Assembly: GCF_019754295.1 (NCBI RefSeq)
Contig: NZ_VIRV01000001.1
Span: 310,001 to 374,000 of the forward strand
Direction: 5' to 3'
DNA: 64,000 bases
Source of the DNA: Sellimonas caecigallum
GTDB lineage: Bacteria > Bacillota > Clostridia > Lachnospirales > Lachnospiraceae
Position numbers and translations under genes: made by a program. Of this stretch, positions 24,595 to 34,344 are shown piece by piece (position 1 is the first letter of the stretch; each line of letters begins with the position of its first letter). The notes under the pieces are model-generated. The model was not told where the DNA came from, did not search any database, and worked only from the letters and a program-made list of their open reading frames with translations.

Positions 24595-26748
24595 TCAGTT
24601 CTCTTCGTGTTCCTTCCACGTCTGCTTTTTTCGCTTTTCCAAATACTGTTCTTTAGAAAGAGGCCGGTAAAAGTAATATCCCTGAGCTATGAAACAATGA
24701 TTACGCACCAAAAAGCAAGCCTGCTCCTTCGTCTCAACACCTTCCGCCACAACTATCATCCGAAGCTCCTTTGCCATCCTGATCGTAGACTGCAAAATGA
24801 TATTCATTTTTCTTATACCAATCAGGTTTACAAAAGACCTGTCGAGTTTCAGAACATCGAAATGTGTGTCCGCAAGCGACTGTAAAGTCGAACTTCCTGT
24901 CCCGTAGTCGTCCATTTCCACCTGAAATCCCATTTGGTGCAGGCTGTCAACCAATTTGTCCATCTCTTTCTTACCATGGCATTTTTCAGCACTTTCCGTA
25001 ATTTCAAAAGATAGTTCCGCCGCATCTACCCCATATAATTTTGTCAGTTGACTGATCCTGTCAGCAATTCCTTCTTTTATAATGTGGAGTTTGGAAAGAT
25101 TTACCGATACAATTCCCATAGAAAGTCCTTGATTTTTTGCCTCGCAGATATCAGCGCAGACGAGACGGACAACCTCCTCATCTAGCTCCACAATCTGTCC
25201 TGTCGCCTCGAAAACCGGAATGAATTTTGCCGGAGAAACCTGGGTGCCATCCTTTTTCTTCCATCGCACAAGAGCCTCGGCACCACAAATCATGCCTGTG
25301 CGCATATCCACTTGGGGTTGATAGACTACGTGGAATTGTTTTTCCTTCAGCGCTTCCTTAAAATCCATCTCAATATTTTTGGATTCAATCTCTTCTTTTA
25401 CTATATCTTCATAGAAACTATATTTTTCAGTTATACTCCTTTTTGCTTTGTGCTTTGCTAAAACTGCGTTGCTGTAGATGATCCCAATATCCCCAAATTC
25501 ACAGAGTGGACAAATACCAAACGACATTGTACACTGTACAATCCTTCCTTCATCCATCTCTTTTTGCACTTTTTTCCAAAAACATTCCAGTTTACAGCAT
25601 ACTTCTTCTTTTTTATTTCCTTTTATGACAGCCACAAATATATCGCTGTGATAGCGATAAAGTGCTTCCTCCGGCAATGTATTCCGGAAAATCTGATAAA
25701 TCTTTCTCAAAACATCATCGCTTTTTTCTTTTCCATACAGAAGATTCATCATCTTGAATTTGTCCACATCAAAATTGACCAGATACCTGTCCTTCTTATC
25801 CTCACTGCTCAATTTGCTAAACTGCTGCCGAAAATAACGATAATTCCACTCTCCCAGCAGTCTGTCCCGAAATACGATATCCAGAATCCTTTTCTGAAAT
25901 TTCTGATATACTGTCATATACATGACAGAAACCACTACGAGAAGTAAATACAAAAGCAAGACAAGCACAAATATATTTTCCTTCAGAGTCTTTGTGTGCC
26001 GATACAGGTAATCTTCCTGTACGTATGAGAGCAGTCTCCAGTTGTTGATCGAAAGGTCATGCTCACAAGCCATATAGGACTCTTTTCCCTTCTGAAACCG
26101 AAACAATGTTCCCTCTTTGGTTTCTCCGTTATCCGTTTCTTCCGTCAGGATAAGGCTTCCGCCTTTTCCGTCAAAAGACTGAATATTTATGAGGCGTAAA
26201 AAGTCCGAAGCACGGTAGACCGCAGAAACAACCATCTTTACCTCTCCGTCTTTTCGTACCGGCACAGTAAAAATATGGCCTTCTTCTTTCCCTCCCTGGG
26301 AAAGGCGTTTATCTGTCACAACCTCCTTGCCTTCCATGTTTTCCTTAAAGTAAGCTTGTCCGCTCAAATCAAGCACTTCTCCTTTTGTTGTACGGCACAT
26401 TCCTTCTCTGTCAATGATCCCCATATTGTACATTCCCATATGCCGGGCATAACTTTTCAATGTATCCACGATACTTTCCGTATTTTCGTTTTCTGTCCTT
26501 CCGATTTCTTCAGCAATGGAGCGGAGCAGATTCTTCAGATCATAAAACCTGGTCTCCACAAGCTTGGCATTTTGTATGCTCACATTTTGCAGTGTATAGT
26601 CTGCCTGTTGTTTAACCGCTGACAATATTCTTCTCTGAAAATGAAAATACGTAAATGCACCAGCCAAAACGACAAGCAAAAGAACAAACGCCATCAGGAT
26701 CTTTGCTTTTCTTGAAATCCGGACCGCATCTTCTTTTATTTCCTTCAT
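24595..26748 (-). CDS. Membrane Cache-GGDEF(degenerate)-EAL phosphodiesterase
   Basis: A 717-residue protein predicted to degrade c-di-GMP. Two membrane segments (about 17-37 and 258-282) flank a double-Cache-like extracellular domain. A GGDEF-like domain follows with the signature replaced by HSDIF (367-371), so it should not synthesise c-di-GMP. The EAL domain is intact: EAL (491-493), FEITES, MDDYGTGSS (612-620), KLDRSF and EGVET (669-673). The start is ATG 26748, with GGAGG 9 nt upstream; a longer frame to 26892 has no ribosome binding site and would enter the ftsZ terminator. It is the first gene of the operon that ends with a PilZ polysaccharide synthase and a GT-C-like protein. Confidence 0.93.
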   Translation of the reverse strand: MKEIKEDAVRISRKAKILMAFVLLLVVLAGAFTYFHFQRRILSAVKQQADYTLQNVSIQNAKLVETRFYDLKNLLRSIAEEIGRTENENTESIVDTLKSYARHMGMYNMGIIDREGMCRTTKGEVLDLSGQAYFKENMEGKEVVTDKRLSQGGKEEGHIFTVPVRKDGEVKMVVSAVYRASDFLRLINIQSFDGKGGSLILTEETDNGETKEGTLFRFQKGKESYMACEHDLSINNWRLLSYVQEDYLYRHTKTLKENIFVLVLLLYLLLVVVSVMYMTVYQKFQKRILDIVFRDRLLGEWNYRYFRQQFSKLSSEDKKDRYLVNFDVDKFKMMNLLYGKEKSDDVLRKIYQIFRNTLPEEALYRYHSDIFVAVIKGNKKEEVCCKLECFWKKVQKEMDEGRIVQCTMSFGICPLCEFGDIGIIYSNAVLAKHKAKRSITEKYSFYEDIVKEEIESKNIEMDFKEALKEKQFHVVYQPQVDMRTGMICGAEALVRWKKKDGTQVSPAKFIPVFEATGQIVELDEEVVRLVCADICEAKNQGLSMGIVSVNLSKLHIIKEGIADRISQLTKLYGVDAAELSFEITESAEKCHGKKEMDKLVDSLHQMGFQVEMDDYGTGSSTLQSLADTHFDVLKLDRSFVNLIGIRKMNIILQSTIRMAKELRMIVVAEGVETKEQACFLVRNHCFIAQGYYFYRPLSKEQYLEKRKKQTWKEHEEN

Positions 26749-26845
26749 AATTGATATCCTCCATAAAATCTGCTCCTTTTCACATTTAGAATGTCTCAGA
26801 GGAAGTTCGTCTATACAGAAAAAAGAGAATCTCTGATTTAAGACA

Positions 26846-26880
26846 ACAAAAAAGCGCGCCCACTTTTGGCGGGCACGCCT
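26846..26880 (-). terminator. Terminator of ftsZ
   Basis: On the minus strand GCGTGCCCGC pairs with GTGGGCGCGC (with G-T pairs) around CAAAA and is followed by TTTTTTGTTG. It begins about 26 bp after the ftsZ stop. Confidence 0.85.
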
Positions 26881-26905
26881 AAATAATTTCACTTTTCTTT
26901 TTTAT

Positions 26906-28123
26906 CTATCTCTTGAAGAAATCTGGAATCTTGATGGACTGCTCTTTTACCCTTCCTCCTGTCGCTGTCTGGGAAGTTGTCTGTGTCGGTACTGTCCGTG
27001 TGATATTGTCAGATGTTCTTGCAGTTCTTGGCTGCTGTGGCATGCGTGTTACTCTTCCCATGTCTGTCTTCGGAGAAGATGCCTGGGAATGTGTCTCGTT
27101 TGTCTCCGCAAACATAGAACTGTTCTGTTTTGCGCTTTCTATTCTGGATTTCAGTCTGGATCCGGAATTCTCCGCATTATGTAACCCTGTCGCAATGACT
27201 GTGATAGTAGCCTCATCCGTTCTTGATTCATCGTACATCGCACCGAAGATAATGTTTGCCTCTTCTCCTGCAAGTTCCTGTACATATTCTGCTGCATCGC
27301 TTGCATCCATCAAAGTGATATCTCCGGAAATATTGATAATCACATGAGAAGCACCGGAAATCGTCGTTTCAAGCAGCGGGCTTGCAACAGCCTGTTTTAC
27401 TGCCTCCAGCGCCTTGTCATCTCCTCTTCCGTGACCGATACCGATGTGAGCGATACCCTTATCTGTCATGACAGTCTGGATGTCTGCAAAGTCAAGGTTG
27501 ATCAGTGACGGTACATTGATCAAGTCTGTGATACCCTGGATACCCTGCTGAAGAACTTCATCCGCTTTCTTCAGAGCATCCGGCATTGTTGTCCTTCTAT
27601 CGACAACTTCAAGCAGTTTATCATTCGGGATCACAATAAGTGTGTCTACATTTTCCTTTAATTTTTCAATTCCTGCAAGTGCATTGTTCATACGTGTCCT
27701 GGATTCAAAACGGAACGGTTTTGTAACAACACCTACTGTAAGAGAACCCTGTTCTTTTGCAATACGTGCTACAACCGGCGTCGCTCCTGTCCCTGTTCCG
27801 CCTCCCATACCGCATGTGACAAACACCATGTCTGCACCTTTCAATGCGGATGCAATCTCGTCTGCACTTTCTTCTGCTGCTTTTTCCCCAACTTCCGGCT
27901 TTGCTCCAGCGCCAAGACCTTTTGTGATCTTGTCTCCAATCTGCATCAGTGTTGGTGCTTTGCAGTATTGAAGTGCCTGCTTATCAGTATTGATCGCAAT
28001 AAACTCTACTCCGGCAATCTGTTCATCTATCATACGGTTTACAGCATTATTACCGCCTCCGCCTACACCAACAACGATAATTTTTGCTGCAGCTTCTGAT
28101 TCATTTGTCTTGATTTCTAACAA
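26906..28123 (-). CDS. ftsZ: Cell division protein FtsZ
   Basis: FtsZ is the tubulin-like GTPase that forms the division ring. The protein has the nucleotide-binding [13 protein letters not shown] segment, the tubulin signature [11 protein letters not shown], the T7 loop NLDFADI and the C-terminal peptide IPDFFKR used by partner proteins, after a variable linker. I start at TTG 28123 (405 residues, LEIKTNESE): AAAGGAGG sits 8 nt upstream. The ATG at 28144 precedes that site and has none of its own. Two sigma-A-like promoters precede it and a strong terminator follows, so it can be expressed apart from the rest of the dcw cluster. No ftsA is next to it. Confidence 0.97.
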   Translation of the reverse strand: MLEIKTNESEAAAKIIVVGVGGGGNNAVNRMIDEQIAGVEFIAINTDKQALQYCKAPTLMQIGDKITKGLGAGAKPEVGEKAAEESADEIASALKGADMVFVTCGMGGGTGTGATPVVARIAKEQGSLTVGVVTKPFRFESRTRMNNALAGIEKLKENVDTLIVIPNDKLLEVVDRRTTMPDALKKADEVLQQGIQGITDLINVPSLINLDFADIQTVMTDKGIAHIGIGHGRGDDKALEAVKQAVASPLLETTISGASHVIINISGDITLMDASDAAEYVQELAGEEANIIFGAMYDESRTDEATITVIATGLHNAENSGSRLKSRIESAKQNSSMFAETNETHSQASSPKTDMGRVTRMPQQPRTARTSDNITRTVPTQTTSQTATGGRVKEQSIKIPDFFKR

Positions 28124-28167
28124 GAGTGTCTCCTCCTTTGTCATGCTTTATTATTTATACACCCACA

Positions 28168-28225
28168 AGTATATATATTTCTGCCATATATACAATATAA
28201 TATAGTCTTTCACAGCAAATTTCAA
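28168..28225 (-). promoter_or_regulatory. Tandem sigma-A promoters of ftsZ
   Basis: Upstream promoter: TTGAAA (28225-28220), 17-bp spacer, TATTAT (28202-28197). Second: TTGTAT (28195-28190), 16-bp spacer, TATACT (28173-28168). Both read toward ftsZ. Confidence 0.65.
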
Positions 28226-28244
28226 TAGAATTTTTACGAATTTT

Positions 28245-29000
28245 CTACTTTTTTTCAAAGCTGATCGTGTCTGTACTATCTCCAAAATGTTCGAGATGAA
28301 GCGTCCCTTTTTGTCCTTCCAGCATAGGAAGTATCGTTGGAAGTTGTGCTATTTTTTCCTCCGGATTCCCGCTCCCAAGCTCAACGCAGATTTCTCCAAA
28401 ATACAGTGTGATATTTTCCCCGTCACAGAGAATCCTGTCACTGGCGAGCTCTTTCCTTTCCAGAAGGTCGATTACCTGGACAAGATATCCGAACACAGCG
28501 TCATCTTTTACCGAAAGTTTTTTTCCCTTGGACGCCTTCTTTACATCCAGTCCTTCAATCTTTGTGACGTCTTCCCTTAGTTCCTCCAGTATTCCAAGAA
28601 CATATCCTTCCTCATCAAAATACACATATTTTCCATCTGATTCCACATAGCCGATAGGCGTCTTCTCTGTCACCTTTACCTGGATCGTCCACGGATTTTT
28701 CATGGTAAACTGTATCGACTCTGCCGTATCCGGAACCGGAAATGATCCAAATTTGGTCCTGGCAAGAAGAATCAGGGAATTGTCTGCTCCCCCCTGCTTC
28801 TCTATATACTGCAGTATTTCTTCTTTCGTAAGAAATGAATTTCCTGTAATATGGATCGTCCTGACCTGAAAAATCAGTGCCAGGGCAATCAAAAGAGCCA
28901 CCACTCCAACGGCGGTTCCAAGTCTTATCAAAAGCTGTTTTCTCCGGGCTTTTTTCAGTCTTTTCCTCGTCCCGTCCCTCTGTGCGATACGATCGCTCAT
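28245..29000 (-). CDS. ftsQ: Cell division protein FtsQ/DivIB
   Basis: FtsQ/DivIB is a single-pass division protein that links FtsL and others to septal cell wall synthesis. The 251-residue protein has a short basic cytoplasmic N-terminus, one membrane segment (about 24-46), a POTRA domain (VRTIHITGNSFLTKEEI onward, about 47-115) and the FtsQ beta domain. It lies between ftsW (70 bp upstream) and ftsZ, as in other Firmicutes dcw clusters. AAGGAGG is 7 nt before ATG 29000. Sequence is divergent as usual for the family, so the call rests on POTRA layout and location. Confidence 0.9.
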   Translation of the reverse strand: MSDRIAQRDGTRKRLKKARRKQLLIRLGTAVGVVALLIALALIFQVRTIHITGNSFLTKEEILQYIEKQGGADNSLILLARTKFGSFPVPDTAESIQFTMKNPWTIQVKVTEKTPIGYVESDGKYVYFDEEGYVLGILEELREDVTKIEGLDVKKASKGKKLSVKDDAVFGYLVQVIDLLERKELASDRILCDGENITLYFGEICVELGSGNPEEKIAQLPTILPMLEGQKGTLHLEHFGDSTDTISFEKK

Positions 29001-29070
29001 GGCTGTTCCTCCTTATTTTGTACTGTTTTACATCCATATTGTACATTGTAGACCAATGATAACTCTTATT

Positions 29071-30165
29071 TTACCAACTGGCTACACTGAATACAAGCCC
29101 CATTTCCACGAGAAGAAACACAACAGAAGTACCTCCGTAGCTGATAAACGGCAGTGTGATCCCAGTATTCGGGATCGTATTGGTCACAACAGCAATATTC
29201 AAAATGACCTGGATCATCATATGCGCCATAGCTCCCGCCGCAATAAGGGCGCCGAACAGATCTTTCGCATGGGTGGAGATCACAAAGAAACGCCATATGA
29301 GCAAAAGAAACAAAATGACAATAAAGGAGGCGCCTACAAGACCTAATTCTTCACATATAATAGAAAATATCATGTCATTTTGCGCCTCAGGTACAAATCC
29401 CAGTTTCTGTATACTGCTTCCGAGCCCTTTTCCAAAAAGCCCTCCTGAACCGATAGCATAAAGTCCCTGGAGTGTCTGATACCCTTTTTCGTACTTTTCC
29501 GGGTTCTGCCAGATAGCAATCCGCTCCAGGCGGTAGCTTTCCAGTGCCAGAAAGATTCCCATAAATCCACATCCAAGTACAGCCATCCACACAAACTGGG
29601 CATATTTAGGACTGGCCGCAAATATCAGTATCACAGCAATCCCAAGGATAATCACTGCGGTACTGAGGTTACTTGCCCCCACAAGTCCCACAACCGGCAG
29701 TACCCAAAGCATGATTTTCAGAAGTGTGCCAAGCTTTCCTATCTTCTTTACGTTTTTCGTTACGATCCATGAAAGAAAGATGATCAGCGCAATTTTGGCA
29801 TACTCAGACGGCTGAAAGGAAAACGGACCCAGAGAAAGCCATCTCTTGGATCCGTTGTATTCATCTCCGACAAGCATTACGGCCACACAGAGCAACACTG
29901 CTCCGATGTATGCCGGCACTGCCAGTTTTTCCCACATATGGTAATCTGTTTTTGCCACTGCGTACATTCCTGCCAGTCCGAGTGATGTGGCAAACAGCTG
30001 TTTTTTCAAATAGTAAAAGGAGTCGCCGAATTTTGTCTTGCCATTATAGGCACTTGTACTGTAAAGGATGACAAGTCCTGTTATCACAAGTAAGAAAACT
30101 ATGACCAGGAGAACTTTGTCAGTCTTTCCCTGGCTCCGTCTTTCCTCTTGTTCCACTCTATCCAC
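29071..30165 (-). CDS. ftsW: FtsW/SpoVE SEDS peptidoglycan glycosyltransferase
   Basis: SEDS proteins polymerise lipid II at the septum together with a class B PBP. The 364-residue protein has about ten membrane segments and the family signatures (SNLSTAVIILG, YQTLQGLYAIGSGGLFGKGLG, and GITLPFISYGGTS near the C-terminus). It lies 3 bp after murD. In Bacillus the same position holds spoVE with murG next; here murG is absent and ftsQ follows. A second paralogue is present at 39751-40935. Confident. Confidence 0.95.
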   Translation of the reverse strand: MDRVEQEERRSQGKTDKVLLVIVFLLVITGLVILYSTSAYNGKTKFGDSFYYLKKQLFATSLGLAGMYAVAKTDYHMWEKLAVPAYIGAVLLCVAVMLVGDEYNGSKRWLSLGPFSFQPSEYAKIALIIFLSWIVTKNVKKIGKLGTLLKIMLWVLPVVGLVGASNLSTAVIILGIAVILIFAASPKYAQFVWMAVLGCGFMGIFLALESYRLERIAIWQNPEKYEKGYQTLQGLYAIGSGGLFGKGLGSSIQKLGFVPEAQNDMIFSIICEELGLVGASFIVILFLLLIWRFFVISTHAKDLFGALIAAGAMAHMMIQVILNIAVVTNTIPNTGITLPFISYGGTSVVFLLVEMGLVFSVASW

Positions 30166-30168
30166 TCC

Positions 30169-31524
30169 TTACAGAGATTTTACTAATTCTTTGAATTTCT
30201 CTCCCCGTTCTTCATAATTCTTAAACATGCCCCAGCTTGCACATGCCGGAGAAAGCAAAACGGCATCGCCGGACTCTGCGATCTCACTTGCCATCTTTAC
30301 CGCCTCCTCGAAGGTATCTGCAAAGATAAAGTCATAAAATCCACATGCTTTGGCATCTTCTGCGATCTTCTGTCTTGTCTCCCCGATGAGAATCAGCTTT
30401 TTCACTTTTCCCTGAAAACTTTCAATCCACTCTTTGTACTCCGACTGCTTATCGTATCCTCCTCCGATGAGTACAGTCGGGCGATTCATCGCACAGATTC
30501 CACGGATCGCGGCATCCGGATTGGTTCCTTTGGAATCATTGTAGTAAGCTACCCCGTATTTTTCTGTCACATACTCAATCCGGTGTTCCACACCCTGGAA
30601 ATTGCGGATGACAACGCGGATAGTTTCCATCGGTACCCCGTAGAGAGCCGCCATAGCTACAGCAGCCATCACATTTTCGTAGTTGTGTATTCCGAGCAGT
30701 TTCAGTTCCTGTACATCGCACACTTTGACCGTTTCAGGGTTCCGATATACGATGGCTCCATCTTTCAGATAGATTCCTTCTTCCAGTTCTCGCTTGCTGC
30801 TGAAAAAGAACGGTTTTGCACTCAGATTTTTCCCAAACTCACGCAGAACTTCATCCTCATAATTCAGCACACACGCTTCCTGCTCTGTCTGGTTGGATGC
30901 AATCGCTTTTTTTGCCGCGATATAATTTTCCATCGTATGGTGCCGGTTCAAATGATCCGGCGTGATATTCAATATAGCACTCACTTTCGGGCGGAAACTA
31001 TGGATCGTCTCAAGCTGAAAACTGCTGATCTCCGCAACGGTTATTGCCTTTTCCGTCATCTTCATAGCTTCCAGCGTGTATGGGTTCCCGATATTACCCA
31101 CTACATACACTTCGTCTGCATACGCTTTCATGATCTCGCCCAGAAGTGTCGTTGTCGTCGTCTTTCCATTGGTACCTGTGATCGCAAGCACATCTCCCTT
31201 TCCGCAGCAGTACGCAAGCTCCACTTCGCCCCAGATCGGAATATTCCTTGCTCGCATCTTTTCAACAACCGCAAGGTCCGTCGGAACTCCGGGACTCATA
31301 ACAACAAGATCCAGCGTATCCATCACTTCTTCCGGGAGTTCTCCCAGGAGAATCTGTGTCTTTGCATACTCCGGAAGACGCTCTTTGATGTCCTTCGCAT
31401 TCAGATTCTCATTTCCGTCATATAATATCGTGGCGGCACCTTTCGCGTCCAAAAGTGTTGCCGCACCGATCCCGCTTTTCCCAGAACCGAACACAAGTAC
31501 CGTCTTTCCTTTAAATTCAAACAT
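30169..31524 (-). CDS. murD: UDP-N-acetylmuramoyl-L-alanine:D-glutamate ligase
   Basis: MurD adds D-Glu to UDP-MurNAc-L-Ala in the cytoplasm. The 451-residue protein has the N-terminal Rossmann-like domain (VLVFGSGKSGIG), the ATP-binding GTNGKTT motif (117-123), the NITPDHLNRH motif that binds metal and substrate, and the C-terminal DSKGTNPDAAI and LSPACASWGMF segments. It lies between mraY and ftsW; the gap to ftsW is 3 bp. It is full length. Confidence 0.97.
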   Translation of the reverse strand: MFEFKGKTVLVFGSGKSGIGAATLLDAKGAATILYDGNENLNAKDIKERLPEYAKTQILLGELPEEVMDTLDLVVMSPGVPTDLAVVEKMRARNIPIWGEVELAYCCGKGDVLAITGTNGKTTTTTLLGEIMKAYADEVYVVGNIGNPYTLEAMKMTEKAITVAEISSFQLETIHSFRPKVSAILNITPDHLNRHHTMENYIAAKKAIASNQTEQEACVLNYEDEVLREFGKNLSAKPFFFSSKRELEEGIYLKDGAIVYRNPETVKVCDVQELKLLGIHNYENVMAAVAMAALYGVPMETIRVVIRNFQGVEHRIEYVTEKYGVAYYNDSKGTNPDAAIRGICAMNRPTVLIGGGYDKQSEYKEWIESFQGKVKKLILIGETRQKIAEDAKACGFYDFIFADTFEEAVKMASEIAESGDAVLLSPACASWGMFKNYEERGEKFKELVKSL

Positions 31525-31546
31525 TTCGTCTCCGTCCTTTCGTACC

Positions 31547-32503
31547 TTAGATCGCCATCAAAGCAATCAGACATAAGATTGCGGTCACAATGGAAAACAC
31601 TGCGACTACTCTCGTCTCCGACCATCCACACAGTTCAAAATGATGATGGATAGGAGCCATTTTAAAGATTCTTTTGCCGCCTGTCTTTTTAAAATAAGTA
31701 ACCTGTATCATAACAGAGGCCACTTCCACAAGATAGACAAGCCCTACAATGATAATAAAAATCGGCATCTGCAGCATATATGCAGTGGACGCCACAAAAC
31801 CTCCCAGTGCCAGAGAACCTGTGTCCCCCATAAAGACACTGGCCGGGTATACATTAAATAGAAGAAACCCAAGCAAAGCTCCTACAACTGCGCATGTGAT
31901 TGGCTCAATCCCGCTCTTCGTCCCAACAGCTACCACAGTAAAAAATGTTGCTACGAGAACTGTCACACTGGATGCAAGTCCGTCCAGTCCGTCTGTGAAA
32001 TTGACTCCATTTACCGTACCGATCACGGCCACAAAAAGCAGCGGTATCGCTACCCAACCAATATCCCAGTATTTTCCTCCTGAAAATGGTATCAAAAGTG
32101 TAAGCGGAATATTCGTCACTTTCACAAGATAATAGGCAAAAATTGCCGTTACTACGATCTGAAGCGCAAATTTCTGCTTTGGATAAAGTCCATCTGAACG
32201 CTTCATCACAACCTTCAGATAATCATCCAGAAATCCGATGAGTCCGAATCCAAGTGTCACAAACAGGATCGGGATAATTTTGGGATAATCTTTCACATAG
32301 AGCAGAGACGTGATCACGATCGAAGCAAGTATCATGACACCCCCCATCGTCGGCGTCCCTGCTTTCTTCAGATGAGACTCCACCCCTTCTACCCGTTCAG
32401 TCTGTTTCATCTTCATCTTCCTGAGTATCGGAATCACAATCGGTCCCATGACAACACTTAACCCAAAGGCTACCAGTACCGGAATTACAAACGTATAATC
32501 CAT
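31547..32503 (-). CDS. mraY: Phospho-N-acetylmuramoyl-pentapeptide transferase
   Basis: MraY makes lipid I from UDP-MurNAc-pentapeptide and undecaprenyl phosphate. The 318-residue protein has about ten membrane segments and the signature residues GFLDDYLKV, VNFTDGLDGLA and PIHHHFELCGWSE. The start is ATG 32503, with GAGG 7 nt upstream; a GTG two codons earlier is too close to that site. A consensus sigma-A promoter precedes it, so mraY-murD-ftsW-ftsQ can form a transcript separate from the upstream PBPs. Confidence 0.97.
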   Translation of the reverse strand: MDYTFVIPVLVAFGLSVVMGPIVIPILRKMKMKQTERVEGVESHLKKAGTPTMGGVMILASIVITSLLYVKDYPKIIPILFVTLGFGLIGFLDDYLKVVMKRSDGLYPKQKFALQIVVTAIFAYYLVKVTNIPLTLLIPFSGGKYWDIGWVAIPLLFVAVIGTVNGVNFTDGLDGLASSVTVLVATFFTVVAVGTKSGIEPITCAVVGALLGFLLFNVYPASVFMGDTGSLALGGFVASTAYMLQMPIFIIIVGLVYLVEVASVMIQVTYFKKTGGKRIFKMAPIHHHFELCGWSETRVVAVFSIVTAILCLIALMAI

Positions 32504-32555
32504 ATCCACACCTCTTCATCCTTCTGTTTCTAAACAGGCACAATGCCTGCGTACA

Positions 32556-32584
32556 ATTATACCGTATTTAAGCTTTGTTTACAA
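32556..32584 (-). promoter_or_regulatory. Sigma-A promoter of mraY-murD-ftsW-ftsQ
   Basis: Minus-strand TTGTAA (32584-32579), 17-bp spacer, TATAAT (32561-32556), followed by a small leader hairpin (CAGGCA-N3-TGCCTG). Confidence 0.8.
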
Positions 32585-32602
32585 GAAATTCCCCCTTATT
32601 TT

Positions 32603-34342
32603 TCACTTTCTGCCGTTTCCGGTCTTCTCAATCCCAAGATACGGGAGAACTGCATCAAAAATCTGCCTCATGACCGGAGCTGCTATCGTCCCTCCATAAT
32701 AGATTCCCTGCGGATTGTAAATGATACACATTCCCAGCACCTGCGGATCATCTGCCGGGGCAAATCCCAGAAACGAGGAGATATATTTGTTGGCGCTTCT
32801 CGGCAGTGTCTGGGATGTGGCTGTCTTTCCCCCAATCTTGTATCCTTCGATATAGCCATTCTTTCCGGATCCTTCCGATACCACGCTTTCCAGAATTTTC
32901 TGCATTGTCTCGCATGTCTCTTCTGACACGATCCGTTCTTCTTTTTTATAAGGAAATTCTTTTATCGTCTTACCTGTTTCTGCACTCTTTACCTCCATAC
33001 CAAAATGAGGAGTAATCCGTTTTCCGCCATTAATGAGAGAACTTACCGTAGCTGCCATCTGGATTGGCGTAACCTGAAAAGACTGTCCAAATGACATGGT
33101 TGCAAGCTCTACTTCCCCAATGTCTTCTCTTCGGTGCATGATAGTTCCTGCCTCCCCCGGCAGATCCACCCCTGTCTTTTCCATGAGGCCAAACTGTTCA
33201 AAATAATCACAGAACCGTTCCGATCCAAGCCTTTGCCCAACCTCCATAAACACCGGGTTGCAGGAATTTTGAACCCCTTGAACAAAAGTCTCGCTTCCGT
33301 GTCCTCCTGCTTTATGGCAGCGGATTCTGCGGTCTTCCACGATCTTATATCCAGGGCAGAAAAATTGGTCGTCCGTCTCCACAACTCCCTCCTCCAGGCT
33401 GGCGCTTGCTGTAATGATCTTAAAAACAGAACCGGGTTCATATGTATCATTGATACACCCGTTTCTCCACATTTGGTTGAGAAGTTCCTGCTTTTTTTCA
33501 TCATCCATCTGCACATCGCCTCCTGTGTTCAGCTCAAATGGCTCATTTAAATTGAATTCCGGATAATTAACCATAGCCAGTATTTCTCCGTTCTGCGGAT
33601 TCATCAGAAGGATTGCCACTTTGTCTGCCTGCTTTTCTTCCATAACTTTCTGTGCCATCTGCTGAGCGTATTCCTGTATATTATAGTCCAGACTAATCCG
33701 GAGCGTGTTCCCTGCCCGGGGCTCAATCCGGTCTTCCGCAATGTCTGGAAGTTCAATCCCTCTGGCGTCTGTCGTAGCCAGGATCTTTCCATTCTCTCCT
33801 TTCAGGTAATCTTCATATTTTACTTCCAGCCCTATGATCCCCTGATTATCTCCCCCTGTAAATCCCAGAACCTTACTTGCCAGTTCTTCATACGGATAAT
33901 ACCTTTTGAAATCCTCATCGACTTTTACCCCTTCAAGCTCCATCTCCCGGATTTTGTCTCCTGTTTCCTTATCCACATTCGTTTTTACCCGCTCCATGGA
34001 AGATACTTTTTCCACTCTTTTCCTTACTTCTTTCTCTTCCATCCCAAGTGTATCCGAGAGTAATTTTATGACCTTCTCGGGCTCTTTGATCTGACTGTGT
34101 ATGACAGACACCGTACACACCGTCCTGTTAGTCGCTAACACTTTCCCGTTTCTGTCTACAATCTCTCCTCTTGCCGCCTTAATATCTCTTTCTCTTTCAT
34201 GGAGAGCCTCCGCTTTTTTCTGATAATATTCCGCTTCAAAAATCATAAGATAACAAAGCCTTCCAATCAGCCCCACGATCATGATGACTGCCAGCGCAAA
34301 TACAATACAGATTTTTCTTTTATTGTATGTTTTGTTCTTCAT
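32603..34342 (-). CDS. Class B penicillin-binding protein, SpoVD/FtsI-like (second copy)
   Basis: A transpeptidase that crosslinks septal or cortex peptidoglycan. The 579-residue protein has one N-terminal membrane segment (about 10-31), a PBP dimerisation domain with the RGEIVDRNGKVLA motif, and a transpeptidase domain with SVFK (active-site Ser), SCN and KTAT motifs. No PASTA domains follow. It is the second of two tandem class B PBPs in the dcw cluster, the arrangement in which Bacillus keeps pbpB and spoVD, so the second copy may be the sporulation one; this is inference. Its ribosome binding site lies in the 3' arm of a terminator hairpin just upstream. Confidence 0.9.
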   Translation of the reverse strand: MKNKTYNKRKICIVFALAVIMIVGLIGRLCYLMIFEAEYYQKKAEALHERERDIKAARGEIVDRNGKVLATNRTVCTVSVIHSQIKEPEKVIKLLSDTLGMEEKEVRKRVEKVSSMERVKTNVDKETGDKIREMELEGVKVDEDFKRYYPYEELASKVLGFTGGDNQGIIGLEVKYEDYLKGENGKILATTDARGIELPDIAEDRIEPRAGNTLRISLDYNIQEYAQQMAQKVMEEKQADKVAILLMNPQNGEILAMVNYPEFNLNEPFELNTGGDVQMDDEKKQELLNQMWRNGCINDTYEPGSVFKIITASASLEEGVVETDDQFFCPGYKIVEDRRIRCHKAGGHGSETFVQGVQNSCNPVFMEVGQRLGSERFCDYFEQFGLMEKTGVDLPGEAGTIMHRREDIGEVELATMSFGQSFQVTPIQMAATVSSLINGGKRITPHFGMEVKSAETGKTIKEFPYKKEERIVSEETCETMQKILESVVSEGSGKNGYIEGYKIGGKTATSQTLPRSANKYISSFLGFAPADDPQVLGMCIIYNPQGIYYGGTIAAPVMRQIFDAVLPYLGIEKTGNGRK

Positions 34343-34344
34343 AC

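Noticed and set aside
28124-28144. ATG 28144 as the start of ftsZ
   Set aside because: The AAAGGAGG site lies downstream of this ATG and fits TTG 28123, where family members begin.
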